Translations under genes and position numbers: made by a program | Part shown: positions 27,576-34,597 of the stretch, piece by piece | Numbering within the stretch: the stretch's first letter is position 1 | How the letters are laid out: every line of letters begins with the position of its first letter | NCBI RefSeq assembly: GCF_018612915.1 | Contig: NZ_JAGGRL010000006.1 | Coordinates: forward strand, 62,001 to 126,000 | Direction: 5' to 3' | Source of the DNA: Stenotrophomonas sp. ISL-67 | GTDB taxonomy: Bacteria > Pseudomonadota > Gammaproteobacteria > Xanthomonadales > Xanthomonadaceae | DNA length: 64,000 nucleotides | Notes under the pieces: model-generated | Database searches by the model: none | What the model was told of the DNA's origin: nothing | Seen by the model: only the letters and a program-made list of their open reading frames with translations

Positions 27576-28628
27576 ATGGCGACCCTGCAGAACCGAGACG
27601 GCCGCTGGCGCGCCATTGTGCGCCGCAAAGGCCACCCGACCCAAACTAGAACCTTCCCCACCAAGACAGCAGCCAAGGCGTGGGGCGACCGCATGGATCG
27701 CGAACTGGCCGATCATGAAGCGCGTGGCGGAACGCCGGGCGAAGAGATCACCATTGGCGAACTGATCGACTGGCGGACGAACGAACTGGCGACCATCAGG
27801 GCGGTCTCTAAGACCCATTCCGGCAACATGACCAGACTCCGAGAAGGGCTGGGCGACATTGTGGCCAGGCGCCTCACCGCGAATGATGTCATCGAGCACG
27901 CCCGCCGCCGGATCCGCGGCGACCACATGATGACCAATGGGGTAATTATCCCAGCCTGCGCACCCGCAACGATGAACGTAGAGCTGGGGTACCTCTCTGA
28001 GCTGCTGAAGCTCGCCGGTCCGATGAAGGGTGTGAAATTGGCGACCGATCCGGTCGCCGAGGCTCGGCCGGTCCTCCGCCTGCTTCGCCTGGTCGGGAAG
28101 TCGAAGCGCCGGGACAGGCGGCCGACCGCCGACGAGCTCCAGCGTCTGCGAGAGCATTTCCGCGCGGCGGCCTGGAGGTCGACCATTCCGATGGTGGACA
28201 TCATCGACTTTGCCATCCTTACCGCGAAGCGCGAGAGCGAAATCACACGATTGCTGTGGAGCGACGTTGACCAGATAAACCGAACGGCCTTGCTTAGAGA
28301 CGCTAAGCACCCTCGCAAAAAAGCAGGCAACCATAAGCGTTTCCCCTTGCTGGGCGACGCCTGGGAGATCGTGCAGCGGCAACCAAAAGGCTCCGCTGAC
28401 GGTCAGATTTTTCCCTACAACCCCAATTCCGTGGGGACAGCCTTTACCAGGGCGTGCACAAAGCTACAAATCGAAGACCTCTGTTTCCATGATCTTCGAC
28501 ATGAGGCCACATCGAGGTTGTTCGAGCAGGGATACGACATCCCCGAGGTCGCCGCCGTCACGCTTCATGAGTCGTGGAACGAGCTGAAACGGTATACACA
28601 GCTCCGTCCGGAATCTCTACATCGCTAA
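27576..28628 (+). CDS. int: Tyrosine-recombinase integrase
   Basis: 350 residues from ATG 27576 (MATLQNRDGRWRAIVRRKG). The N-terminal arm-binding AP2-like domain (about 1-60) starts with NRDGRWRAIVRRKGHPTQTR. The catalytic core shows the first arginine in ITRLLWSDVDQ context, the H-x-x-R box CFHDLRHEATSRLFEQG, and the nucleophile tyrosine in ELKRYTQLRPESL. It recombines attP with the dusA attB. The start was chosen because upstream sequence is occupied by the repeats. It is divergent from the reconstituted dusA. Confidence 0.95.
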   Translation: MATLQNRDGRWRAIVRRKGHPTQTRTFPTKTAAKAWGDRMDRELADHEARGGTPGEEITIGELIDWRTNELATIRAVSKTHSGNMTRLREGLGDIVARRLTANDVIEHARRRIRGDHMMTNGVIIPACAPATMNVELGYLSELLKLAGPMKGVKLATDPVAEARPVLRLLRLVGKSKRRDRRPTADELQRLREHFRAAAWRSTIPMVDIIDFAILTAKRESEITRLLWSDVDQINRTALLRDAKHPRKKAGNHKRFPLLGDAWEIVQRQPKGSADGQIFPYNPNSVGTAFTRACTKLQIEDLCFHDLRHEATSRLFEQGYDIPEVAAVTLHESWNELKRYTQLRPESLHR

Positions 28629-28645
28629 GAAACGGGAGGCGGCAG

Positions 28646-29170
28646 GTGAAAATTTACAGGGGCATGGAGCTTGCACAATGGCAGTCCGGTGACGGGCTCA
28701 CCCGCAAGGGCACAGAGACGGTCGAACAGTTATATGCAGGCGACATGCACGTTGGTGCTGGTGATCCATACATCCATGTCGGCGGCCCGTGTGAAGGCAA
28801 CGCCTTGTCGATGCACACCATTCACAGTGATGTCTATCAGCTCGCTTTCCTGTCCTTCAGCGAGTCATTCGACGTCGCCGCCTACTACGCTTTACAGCGC
28901 CGTCGTGAACTGGATCATGTTGGGATCGTGGTTGAGACGTGCACTGAGCACCTTGCGCGTCTAGGCGTACGAGCCGTGCCGAATGGCGACCGTGTTCCGT
29001 GGGAACAGGAGGTCACTGTTGTGATGGACAGCCATGATGTGCTTCCGAGCGCGGCTATTACACGAGTGCACCGCATTCACCTACACCAGCTCCGACACAG
29101 CGCCTCGGCCCTCAGCACCGAATGGCCAAGCGTCACCGTTCCCGATTTTCTCCGCAACGTAGGCTACTGA
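28646..29170 (+). CDS. Putative ADP-ribosyltransferase (R-S-E type), prophage cargo
   Basis: 174 residues from GTG 28646, behind GGGAGG. Three features in the expected order match the R-S-E class of ADP-ribosyltransferases. These are YRG with Arg5 at the end of the first strand, LSFSES (Ser70-Phe-Ser72) followed by a helix with DVAAYYAL, and WEQEVTVV (Glu120-Gln-Glu122, an ExE motif) leading a strand. No signal peptide. It is 17 bases after int and followed by a frameshifted small gene on the same strand. The likely role is modification of a host or invading-phage target using NAD+. The family call is by motif reading only. Confidence 0.5.
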   Translation: MKIYRGMELAQWQSGDGLTRKGTETVEQLYAGDMHVGAGDPYIHVGGPCEGNALSMHTIHSDVYQLAFLSFSESFDVAAYYALQRRRELDHVGIVVETCTEHLARLGVRAVPNGDRVPWEQEVTVVMDSHDVLPSAAITRVHRIHLHQLRHSASALSTEWPSVTVPDFLRNVGY

Positions 29171-29189
29171 TCAAAGGGGTGGCTACTCA

Positions 29190-29734
29190 ATGGAACCGAG
29201 ACCTACCAAGGAAGAACGCGTGCGACGCGCGGCGACGGAAAAGGCAAGTCGCGCGAAAAAGCATGTTCTTTCGCTTCACCACTGCCTTGCCCGGAGCGAC
29301 GTGATGCGCCATCACCAGGACGCGCTGGTGAATGAGATAAATCATCGTGGTTTGGAAGCCCTCAGGGCCGTGAAAAGGTTCGCTTCTTCGCGTACCTGGC
29401 CTTTTGGTTCACCGCACTGGCCGGCGTGATCGAACGCTATGAAGAGCTTAGAAATAGTGGTTCAATGCCAGGAGGCGCAGAGGCAGGCAGCAAATTCTTT
29501 GCAATCAGCCAGTTACCACCCATCATTTTTCCGGTGAGCTATCGTGGAACCGTTGTGGCGTTGTGGGCTGCTCTTCGATTTTTCCGGTTTCCAGGCTGCT
29601 TAAGCGGCGCCGGCAGCCAAGGAGGTCAGCCCTTGCCGGACCGACGTTCAGCACGCAAGCGGTCGATCTCCGCTCGCAATCGGTCTTGGTGGCGGTTGAT
29701 CCACATCTCGGCGCCGATGACGCCCTGCTCGTAA
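29190..29734 (+). pseudogene. Frameshifted small gene after the ADP-ribosyltransferase-like gene
   Basis: ATG 29190 follows AAAGGGG. The first 60 codons are charged and helical (MEPRPTKEERVRRAATEKAS ... NEINHRGLEAL). At 29370-29378 (GTGAAAAGG) the protein-like reading moves to the -1 frame, KVRFFAYLAFWFTALAGVIE, a membrane-type segment followed by RYEELRNSG. One base lost in the A run would do this; a -1 ribosomal slip is the alternative. The shifted frame runs to 29734, but its last part is antisense to the next gene and unconvincing. Function unknown; position suggests a partner of the upstream gene. Confidence 0.45.
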
Positions 29735-29919
29735 CTTGAGCACTCGCGGTACGTGCGCTGTTCTGCCAGCGGCCGATGCGTGTTGAGGTTGGCGAACCAG
29801 CTGCCGGCGTTAATGCGTTGCGAGAGCCTGAGCACCTGGGTGCCATCGCACAACACTGCGTCGTCCTTGCCATCGGGACGGGAGGCGACGGAACGCCAGT
29901 GGAAATCGGGAGGAAGCAT
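29626..29919 (-). CDS. Small hypothetical protein
   Basis: 97 residues. It begins MLPPDFHWRSVASRPDGKDD, has a mixed alpha/beta N-terminal half (LCDGTQVLRLSQRINAGSWFA) and ends in a charged helix (RHQDRLRAEIDRLRAER). Composition is protein-like and the start is preceded by a purine-rich stretch. No recognised domain. Confidence 0.6.
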   Translation of the reverse strand: MLPPDFHWRSVASRPDGKDDAVLCDGTQVLRLSQRINAGSWFANLNTHRPLAEQRTYRECSSYEQGVIGAEMWINRHQDRLRAEIDRLRAERRSGKG

Positions 29920-30130
29920 GGCGCGGAATCCTACGGGTCCGGCTATCAGATCCTGCGACCCTGCTCAGGGACCAGTCCGCATCGCGGATCCGCAGAGACC
30001 AAGGCGAATCTGTTACCGCCCGGCCCCTACGGATCCGCGCCGCGTCCAGCTGGAGTCCACCCGTAGGGTGGTGTCTCCCCCGTTGTTGGCGCAAAGATTG
30101 CCCCGCTTCGGTGAAGGCGACGCGAAGGAT

Positions 30131-30499
30131 TCACCCTAGCCGTTGCTGCAGGCCTTCCGCTCGCACGCAAGTCTTCGGGGGCGCCGCTACCGCCCTGCAA
30201 CGACCTGGTATCGCCCAAAGACCATCAGCACTGACAGCGCAGTCCCAGTCGACGCCGACCAACGTTTCGGTAGTCCCGTGCGGGCGACGGCGCGACCTAT
30301 GGATGGCGTCAGCGACGGCTTCCATCTCGGAGGCGAACCATCGGTAGCCGTTTACGCAAATTACGACGGGGTGATCGGCTGGATGGGGGTAACGCGGGAT
30401 CAATTCTTGGAGTTGGGCATCCGCTTCATCGATGGTCAGGCCGCGAAATCCCGGGATGGCCGCCCATCGGTCCAGTTTGCTTATCGCAGCTGGGGTCAT
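30131..30499 (-). CDS. Small hypothetical protein
   Basis: 122 residues. The first 75 residues read like a folded domain (AISKLDRWAAIPGFRGLTID, VVICVNGYRWFASEMEAVAD); the C-terminal 40 are poorer and may be shadow sequence past a lost stop. A ribosome-binding site (AAAGGACCACC) precedes the ATG at 30499. Not recognised; prophage cargo region. Confidence 0.45.
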   Translation of the reverse strand: MTPAAISKLDRWAAIPGFRGLTIDEADAQLQELIPRYPHPADHPVVICVNGYRWFASEMEAVADAIHRSRRRPHGTTETLVGVDWDCAVSADGLWAIPGRCRAVAAPPKTCVRAEGLQQRLG

Positions 30500-30570
30500 G
30501 GTGGTGGTCCTTTAGGAGCCGGGGCATTAGATGATCACGCAGCGGGGGTAAAAATGGCGCGACCCCCCTG

Positions 30571-30810
30571 TTAAAACAGGGACGAGGTCACAGTACGTGC
30601 AGCCGATTCGCCCAGACTCCGGTGAGCCGAACGATCAAGCTCTGCAGCCATTTGCCTGAGCAGTAGAGCTTGGATGTATTGCAGTGCGGGCGACAGAGGC
30701 GTTGTGGGGGCGCTTTCCCGCCCGTATAGCGAAATTTTTTGATGGCCATCGGAAACAGGTAACTTAGGTAACCACCCCAACAGAAACACAATATTGTCCA
30801 ATACAATCAA
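30571..30810 (-). CDS. Doubtful small ORF
   Basis: 79 residues (MIVLDNIVFLLGWLPKLPVS at the N-terminus, then a low-quality C-terminal half). Its first 50 bases overlap the AGGTAAY repeat array. No clear ribosome-binding site. Kept only because it is the best open frame in the stretch. Confidence 0.2.
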   Translation of the reverse strand: MIVLDNIVFLLGWLPKLPVSDGHQKISLYGRESAPTTPLSPALQYIQALLLRQMAAELDRSAHRSLGESAARTVTSSLF

Positions 30811-30971
30811 TAACTTATATCAATGTATCAAAGGTAATTTTAGGGTAACGCCTAGGTAATCTGATTACCTTTCTCGCAGGTAACATCCATCTGGAAGAAT
30901 TCCCTTTGAAATCAACGACATTACTTCCGCCGGGCAAGGAAATTACCTCAGATCACCCTCAGAGGTAACCT
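30757..30971. repeat. Array of AGGTAAY heptamers in both orientations
   Basis: Copies of (A/G)GGTAA(C/T) at 30757-30763, 30766-30772, 30832-30838, 30843-30849, 30854-30860, 30878-30884 and 30963-30969, and inverted copies ATTACCT at 30864-30870 and 30942-30948. The segment around 30780-30850 is much more AT-rich than its surroundings. It looks like a cluster of protein-binding sites (repressor operators or iterons). Confidence 0.6.
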
Positions 30972-31562
30972 GTTGAATCCATTGTGCCAGTAGGGATGGG
31001 CGGAGATTTCGGGACTCGGATTACCCCGTTACTTGGTTCCGGTGGGACTCCAAGAATTTCGAGTGCTGCCGCTCTTCGCCGGAAGCCCTCTGGACGCGCC
31101 AGGGCGGGGCTGTTCGTCGCAGGGATCCGCAGGGTCCAGCCCCATGTAGAAAGGGCCGTGAGCGGCAGTTGCGGCGGCCCCGGACGGGCTGTTGCAGGCC
31201 TGCAGAAAAATAGGGGTCCGAAGAGCGCAGGCGTGGCGGGGAGACGAGTGCGCGCGCCGGGGGCCTGTGCTGTTCTTTCAGTACGGATGGAGATAGACCC
31301 GTATGGATAAGGAATAGAGGCCGTGGCCGAAGCGGTGGACGCGATGTGGTCCCTCCCCCGTGCCACAACGGAGCTTGCGGAATGCGTAGTTGGCGGGGAG
31401 GACCGGCCCCGGCCTTTGATCGCTTGGATGGTTCTGCCGGCACCGGCTGGTGCGGAGGCGGGTTCAATGTGGGAGCGCATCGGTGCTGACTTCGGCGCAC
31501 GCCGTGATAGTGCCGGCGAAGTTGGCGCTTGCATCCAGTTGCCACACGCCACGTATCGCTAA
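30972..31562. other. No convincing gene
   Basis: About 590 GC-rich bases. Open frames on both strands (for example 31323-31562 plus, 30959-31552 minus) have low-complexity translations rich in Arg, Pro, Ala and Ser and no ribosome-binding sites. I see no structured element other than the terminator that follows. Confidence 0.4.
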
Positions 31563-31565
31563 TAG

Positions 31566-31593
31566 AAAAGGCCGCCCAATAGGCGGCCCTTTT
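31566..31593. terminator. Bidirectional terminator
   Basis: Stem GGCCGCC (31570-31576) / GGCGGCC (31582-31588), flanked by AAAA on the left and CTTTT on the right. It lies 28 bases beyond the stop of the minus-strand secreted protein gene. Confidence 0.8.
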
Positions 31594-31621
31594 ACTTGAC
31601 GGGATTGAGTCCCTCCAAGAG

Positions 31622-32503
31622 CTATCGAATCATGTACTCAACAACGCAAGTCTTGCCATTGGCACTTCCGCTGCAGGTAATGCCTTTCACGAAACCGCTG
31701 GTGGTGGGCCCGGTATACTTCATCGACGCACCAAGCGACGCCATATGGTCTGCCATCCGTCCAAGGTTCTCGCCACCGTAGTCCGTCCACGTTCCTTGCA
31801 CTTGCTGAATGTCAGCGGGGATCAGCTGTCCTGCGGCAGTACGTTCGCTACCGACTTCAGACTCGCCATTCTGATGTTCAAGGTTGACGATGACCGTCAC
31901 GTATGAGCCATCCTTGAATACCACCCTGAACATGAGTCGGGCTTGGTCCCGCAGGCCGGTGTAATTAGTGGTCATTTGAACCAAGTCACTCATCGAGGTC
32001 AGGACGTTGGCATCGACGATATTGGTGATGACATTGACATTACCTGTAGCCGACTCGACCATCGCACGCAAATTCTGATCACGCACGTAGTCATATGCCG
32101 TTTTTGAACGTGCGTCGGGATTGAGCCCAAGCACGTCGACGGGAACAACGTATGTGGGCCGCAGTGACATCCCGCCCTCCACGTATACGCGGTTACCCCG
32201 GCGGAGTTCTTCAACCGCAGCTGGAGGCGGCGTCTGCTTTAACACGACCTGGCTAGCTGCCCGCGCAGCTCGCGGCTCTTGGCCGCCCCCGCCACTGGTA
32301 CTGGATTTGATGTAGTACTGCTGGATAACGTTCGCGCCGACGTTGTAGACCAGATGGGTACCTGGCCCCAGCTTGATCGCTTCAGCACGAAAGTCACCAT
32401 CATCTCGGCAGGTATCGCAACGAACTGGAACAGCCTCCGCTCTCTGAGCAGTAACCCCAAGCCCAACAGCAGCAACCAAGCCCAAACACACGATCCTCAG
32501 CAC
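31622..32503 (-). CDS. Secreted CxxC protein, prophage-encoded paralogue of 2904-3920
   Basis: 293 residues with a signal peptide (MLRIVCLGLVAAVGLGVTAQ). The mature protein starts with PVRCDTC, then IKLGPGTHLVYNVGANVIQQYYI, LGLNPDARSKTAYDYV and a beta-rich C-terminal half with DGSYVTVIVNLE and a last cysteine pair (ITCSGSANGKTC). The order CxxC, LGxGxHxVY, LNP matches the host protein near the window start. It is monocistronic with its own terminator, placed in the prophage cargo zone beside the presumed cos end. This is typical of a lysogenic-conversion gene; function unknown. Confidence 0.75.
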   Translation of the reverse strand: MLRIVCLGLVAAVGLGVTAQRAEAVPVRCDTCRDDGDFRAEAIKLGPGTHLVYNVGANVIQQYYIKSSTSGGGGQEPRAARAASQVVLKQTPPPAAVEELRRGNRVYVEGGMSLRPTYVVPVDVLGLNPDARSKTAYDYVRDQNLRAMVESATGNVNVITNIVDANVLTSMSDLVQMTTNYTGLRDQARLMFRVVFKDGSYVTVIVNLEHQNGESEVGSERTAAGQLIPADIQQVQGTWTDYGGENLGRMADHMASLGASMKYTGPTTSGFVKGITCSGSANGKTCVVEYMIR

Positions 32504-32667
32504 ACACTTCTCCTAAAGTATCATTCGTCGCGATCACACAGTCTCGCTACCCGTCCAGGCCGCTTCGCGCTGGCTGCGATAGACGTCTTCGATACTACCC
32601 CTCAAATTCCCTTTTCGAAGTAGGGAAATTCGGACATTGCAGAAATTGTGAGCTGGGTTGGAAAAAA

Positions 32668-32684
32668 GGTTCCCCAGCCCAGCC
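32668..32684 (-). other. Candidate cos region
   Basis: On the minus strand GGCTGGGCTGGGGAACC resembles the P2-family cohesive-end sequence (GGCGAGGCGGGGAAAGC in P2 as I recall it). It lies just outside the last gene of the leftward terminase-portal block, where P2-like phages keep cos. Confidence 0.35.
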
Positions 32685-32728
32685 GCGAAGCGAAAATTCC
32701 TGCTCACCAACCTTACGATCCCGTAATC

Positions 32729-33427
32729 TCACCCGATCAGGCGAGACCGCGCTATGTCGTGGTAGTGCTTTGTCACTTCCACCCCGGTCCAACTGTAGCC
32801 CTCCATGTCTGCAGCCAGCAGGGTGGTACCAGAACCTGCAAACGGATCAAGGATGCGCCCACCCTCCTCGCAGATCTGCACCAGCTTGCGCATGAGGTCG
32901 GTGGGCTTACCGGTCATGTGGTGCTTGTCAGCTTTCCGGACGGCCTCGCGGATGACGCCTGGCAATACCGGCGCGCGCCTGCCCAACGGCATGGCACCCT
33001 TGCTGCCCCAGACGACGTATTCAGCTTGGTTGCGGAAGCGCCCCAACTGCGGACGCACGCCCTCGGTCTTGTCCCACACAGCAACACCGCGCCAAGTGAA
33101 CCCTGCACACTGCAGCGCGTCCGTGGTGAGCGGCAACTGTCGCCAGTCGGTGAACAGCAGCACGGGGGCGCCATCCTTGAGCACCCGGCTGCATTCGGCC
33201 AACCACAACCGCATCCACGCGAGGTGTGAGCGCTGGTCGCGCTCGTCCCCGACGAAGTCGTCATGCAGGCCGCTGCGGATGTACTTCGCGGACGGAGCCT
33301 GCTGGCGCGAGGCGGCGTGCACGCCACCGCTGGCATACGGCGGGTCAGTGATGAGGGCGTCGAAGCTGCCGGCCGGCAGGGTCGGCAGGACGGTCAGGGC
33401 ATCGCCGTGGATCAATTCGTTCTTCAT
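32729..33427 (-). CDS. Phage DNA methyltransferase (beta-class, DPPY)
   Basis: 232 residues. Catalytic motif IV TDPPY lies at residues 27-31 and the SAM-binding motif I LDPFAGSGTT near 193-202, so motif order is IV then I, as in beta-class N6-adenine/N4-cytosine methyltransferases. The closing EVTKHYHDIARSRL is usual for the group. Its first 83 bases overlap the com-like gene, giving translational coupling. It probably protects phage DNA from host restriction. The target sequence is unknown. Confidence 0.88.
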   Translation of the reverse strand: MKNELIHGDALTVLPTLPAGSFDALITDPPYASGGVHAASRQQAPSAKYIRSGLHDDFVGDERDQRSHLAWMRLWLAECSRVLKDGAPVLLFTDWRQLPLTTDALQCAGFTWRGVAVWDKTEGVRPQLGRFRNQAEYVVWGSKGAMPLGRRAPVLPGVIREAVRKADKHHMTGKPTDLMRKLVQICEEGGRILDPFAGSGTTLLAADMEGYSWTGVEVTKHYHDIARSRLIG

Positions 33428-33587
33428 GGGTAGAGCCTTCTTGGGGTCGCTCGCGGCGATCCGAGGGGAGGCTCTCGGCCTTCATGTGGTTCAGCACCCC
33501 GCAGCGGGGGCACTTGATCTGGATCTCATAGATGCCACCGGCCTTGGCCAGCAGCTTGGCGCAGTCGCCACAACGCAGGTTCTTCAT
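33345..33587 (-). CDS. Com-like zinc-finger translational regulator
   Basis: 80 residues from ATG 33587. The first 40 match the Mu Com family: MKNLRCGDCAKLL, then IKCPRCGVLNHMKAES, giving a four-cysteine zinc knuckle (Cys6, Cys9, Cys26, Cys29). In phage Mu, Com opens the mRNA so that the DNA-modification gene mom can be translated. Here the downstream overlapping gene is a methyltransferase, so the regulatory pairing is conserved with a different enzyme. It overlaps the portal gene stop by 4 bases. Confidence 0.85.
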   Translation of the reverse strand: MKNLRCGDCAKLLAKAGGIYEIQIKCPRCGVLNHMKAESLPSDRRERPQEGSTHEERIDPRRCPDRPADPAGRQLRRPHH

Positions 33588-34597
33588 GCCACCGCCGGTG
33601 CAAGTTCGAAGGGGGCGAAGCGGATGACCTCTTGGCCCAGCCAGTCGTTGAGCGCAGCGATCCGGGTCTGCAGCGGCGCAAGTTCCATCGCCGCCCACAC
33701 GGTTGCGGCATCGCGGATCGAGCCGAAACCGCCGCTATTCTGCGGCACGATGCCGAGCAGCTGCGGTGGCACGCGCAGCGCGGCCAGCATGTCGTCGCGG
33801 GTCACGCCCTTGATGTTGGCGAACTCATCCTTGGCGGCCACTTCGCTGACCGGGATGATCTGCAGACCATCCTTCTTGCCGTTGGGCGAATGCACGAACA
33901 GGTTCCGGAAGTTGCCCGGCCCCCGCGCTGCCTTGAGCGCTTCGCGCAGCCCTGTAACGTCCGACGACTCGGCTTGGGAATCGGTCAAGTACAGGATGAA
34001 GCCGGCGTGCGAGCCGTTGTTGTAGTACTTGCGGCGGAAGAGCGTGGCCGACTCGTTGAGCAGCGCGGCCTGAACGGCCGGCATCCACTCGGGCAGGCCG
34101 TACACCTCCTGGTCGGCATCGGATTCCCGGAGCTGGTAGATCTGGCCGGCAGGAAATTCATGTTCCATCCGCCCTGCCCGCACCTGAAAGAATTCGCCTT
34201 CCACCACCCCACGGCGCATGTACTGCGCCAGCGGCACTGCCAAGCTGTGCGCGGCTCCAGAGAGGGCCTTGCGCCGCTCGACATAGGCCATGCCGAAGGT
34301 GGTGTAGTCCAGCGCCAGCTGCGCGAAGGTGGCGCGGCTCATCAGCTTGTGGGGCACGAACGTGCTGACCAGCATGTTGCGCTTGAACGTCAGGCCACTC
34401 TGCAGGTACGGGTTGGCCCGGGTGGTGCGCGAGAGCCCCTGCAGGTTCACCGGCGGCTCGTAGTAGCGCCCGTTGCGCCAGCATTCGAGGTAGTCGAGGA
34501 TGCCGCGCGACTCAAGCACCGGCGTCGGCTCCCCGAACGTGAACGCTTCGATTGGCCCTGCCGGCGCGGTGGCAGCGCCCTGGTCGGTGTCGATCAT
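33584..34597 (-). CDS. Q: Portal protein, P2 gpQ family
   Basis: 337 residues from ATG 34597, whose A is the last base of the terminase TGA (TGATG). Recognisable P2-type portal segments are EAFTFGEPTPVLESRGILDYLE, SYLQSGLTFKRNML-like, LALDYTTFGMAYVERR, and RVPPQLLGIVPQNSGGFGSIRDAATVW near the C-terminus. It forms the dodecameric ring at one capsid vertex through which DNA enters. Confidence 0.95.
   Translation of the reverse strand: MIDTDQGAATAPAGPIEAFTFGEPTPVLESRGILDYLECWRNGRYYEPPVNLQGLSRTTRANPYLQSGLTFKRNMLVSTFVPHKLMSRATFAQLALDYTTFGMAYVERRKALSGAAHSLAVPLAQYMRRGVVEGEFFQVRAGRMEHEFPAGQIYQLRESDADQEVYGLPEWMPAVQAALLNESATLFRRKYYNNGSHAGFILYLTDSQAESSDVTGLREALKAARGPGNFRNLFVHSPNGKKDGLQIIPVSEVAAKDEFANIKGVTRDDMLAALRVPPQLLGIVPQNSGGFGSIRDAATVWAAMELAPLQTRIAALNDWLGQEVIRFAPFELAPAVA

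Noticed and set aside
30959..31552. Open frame of 197 codons on the minus strand
   Set aside because: Pro/Arg/Ser-rich translation, no ribosome-binding site, no folded-looking segment.
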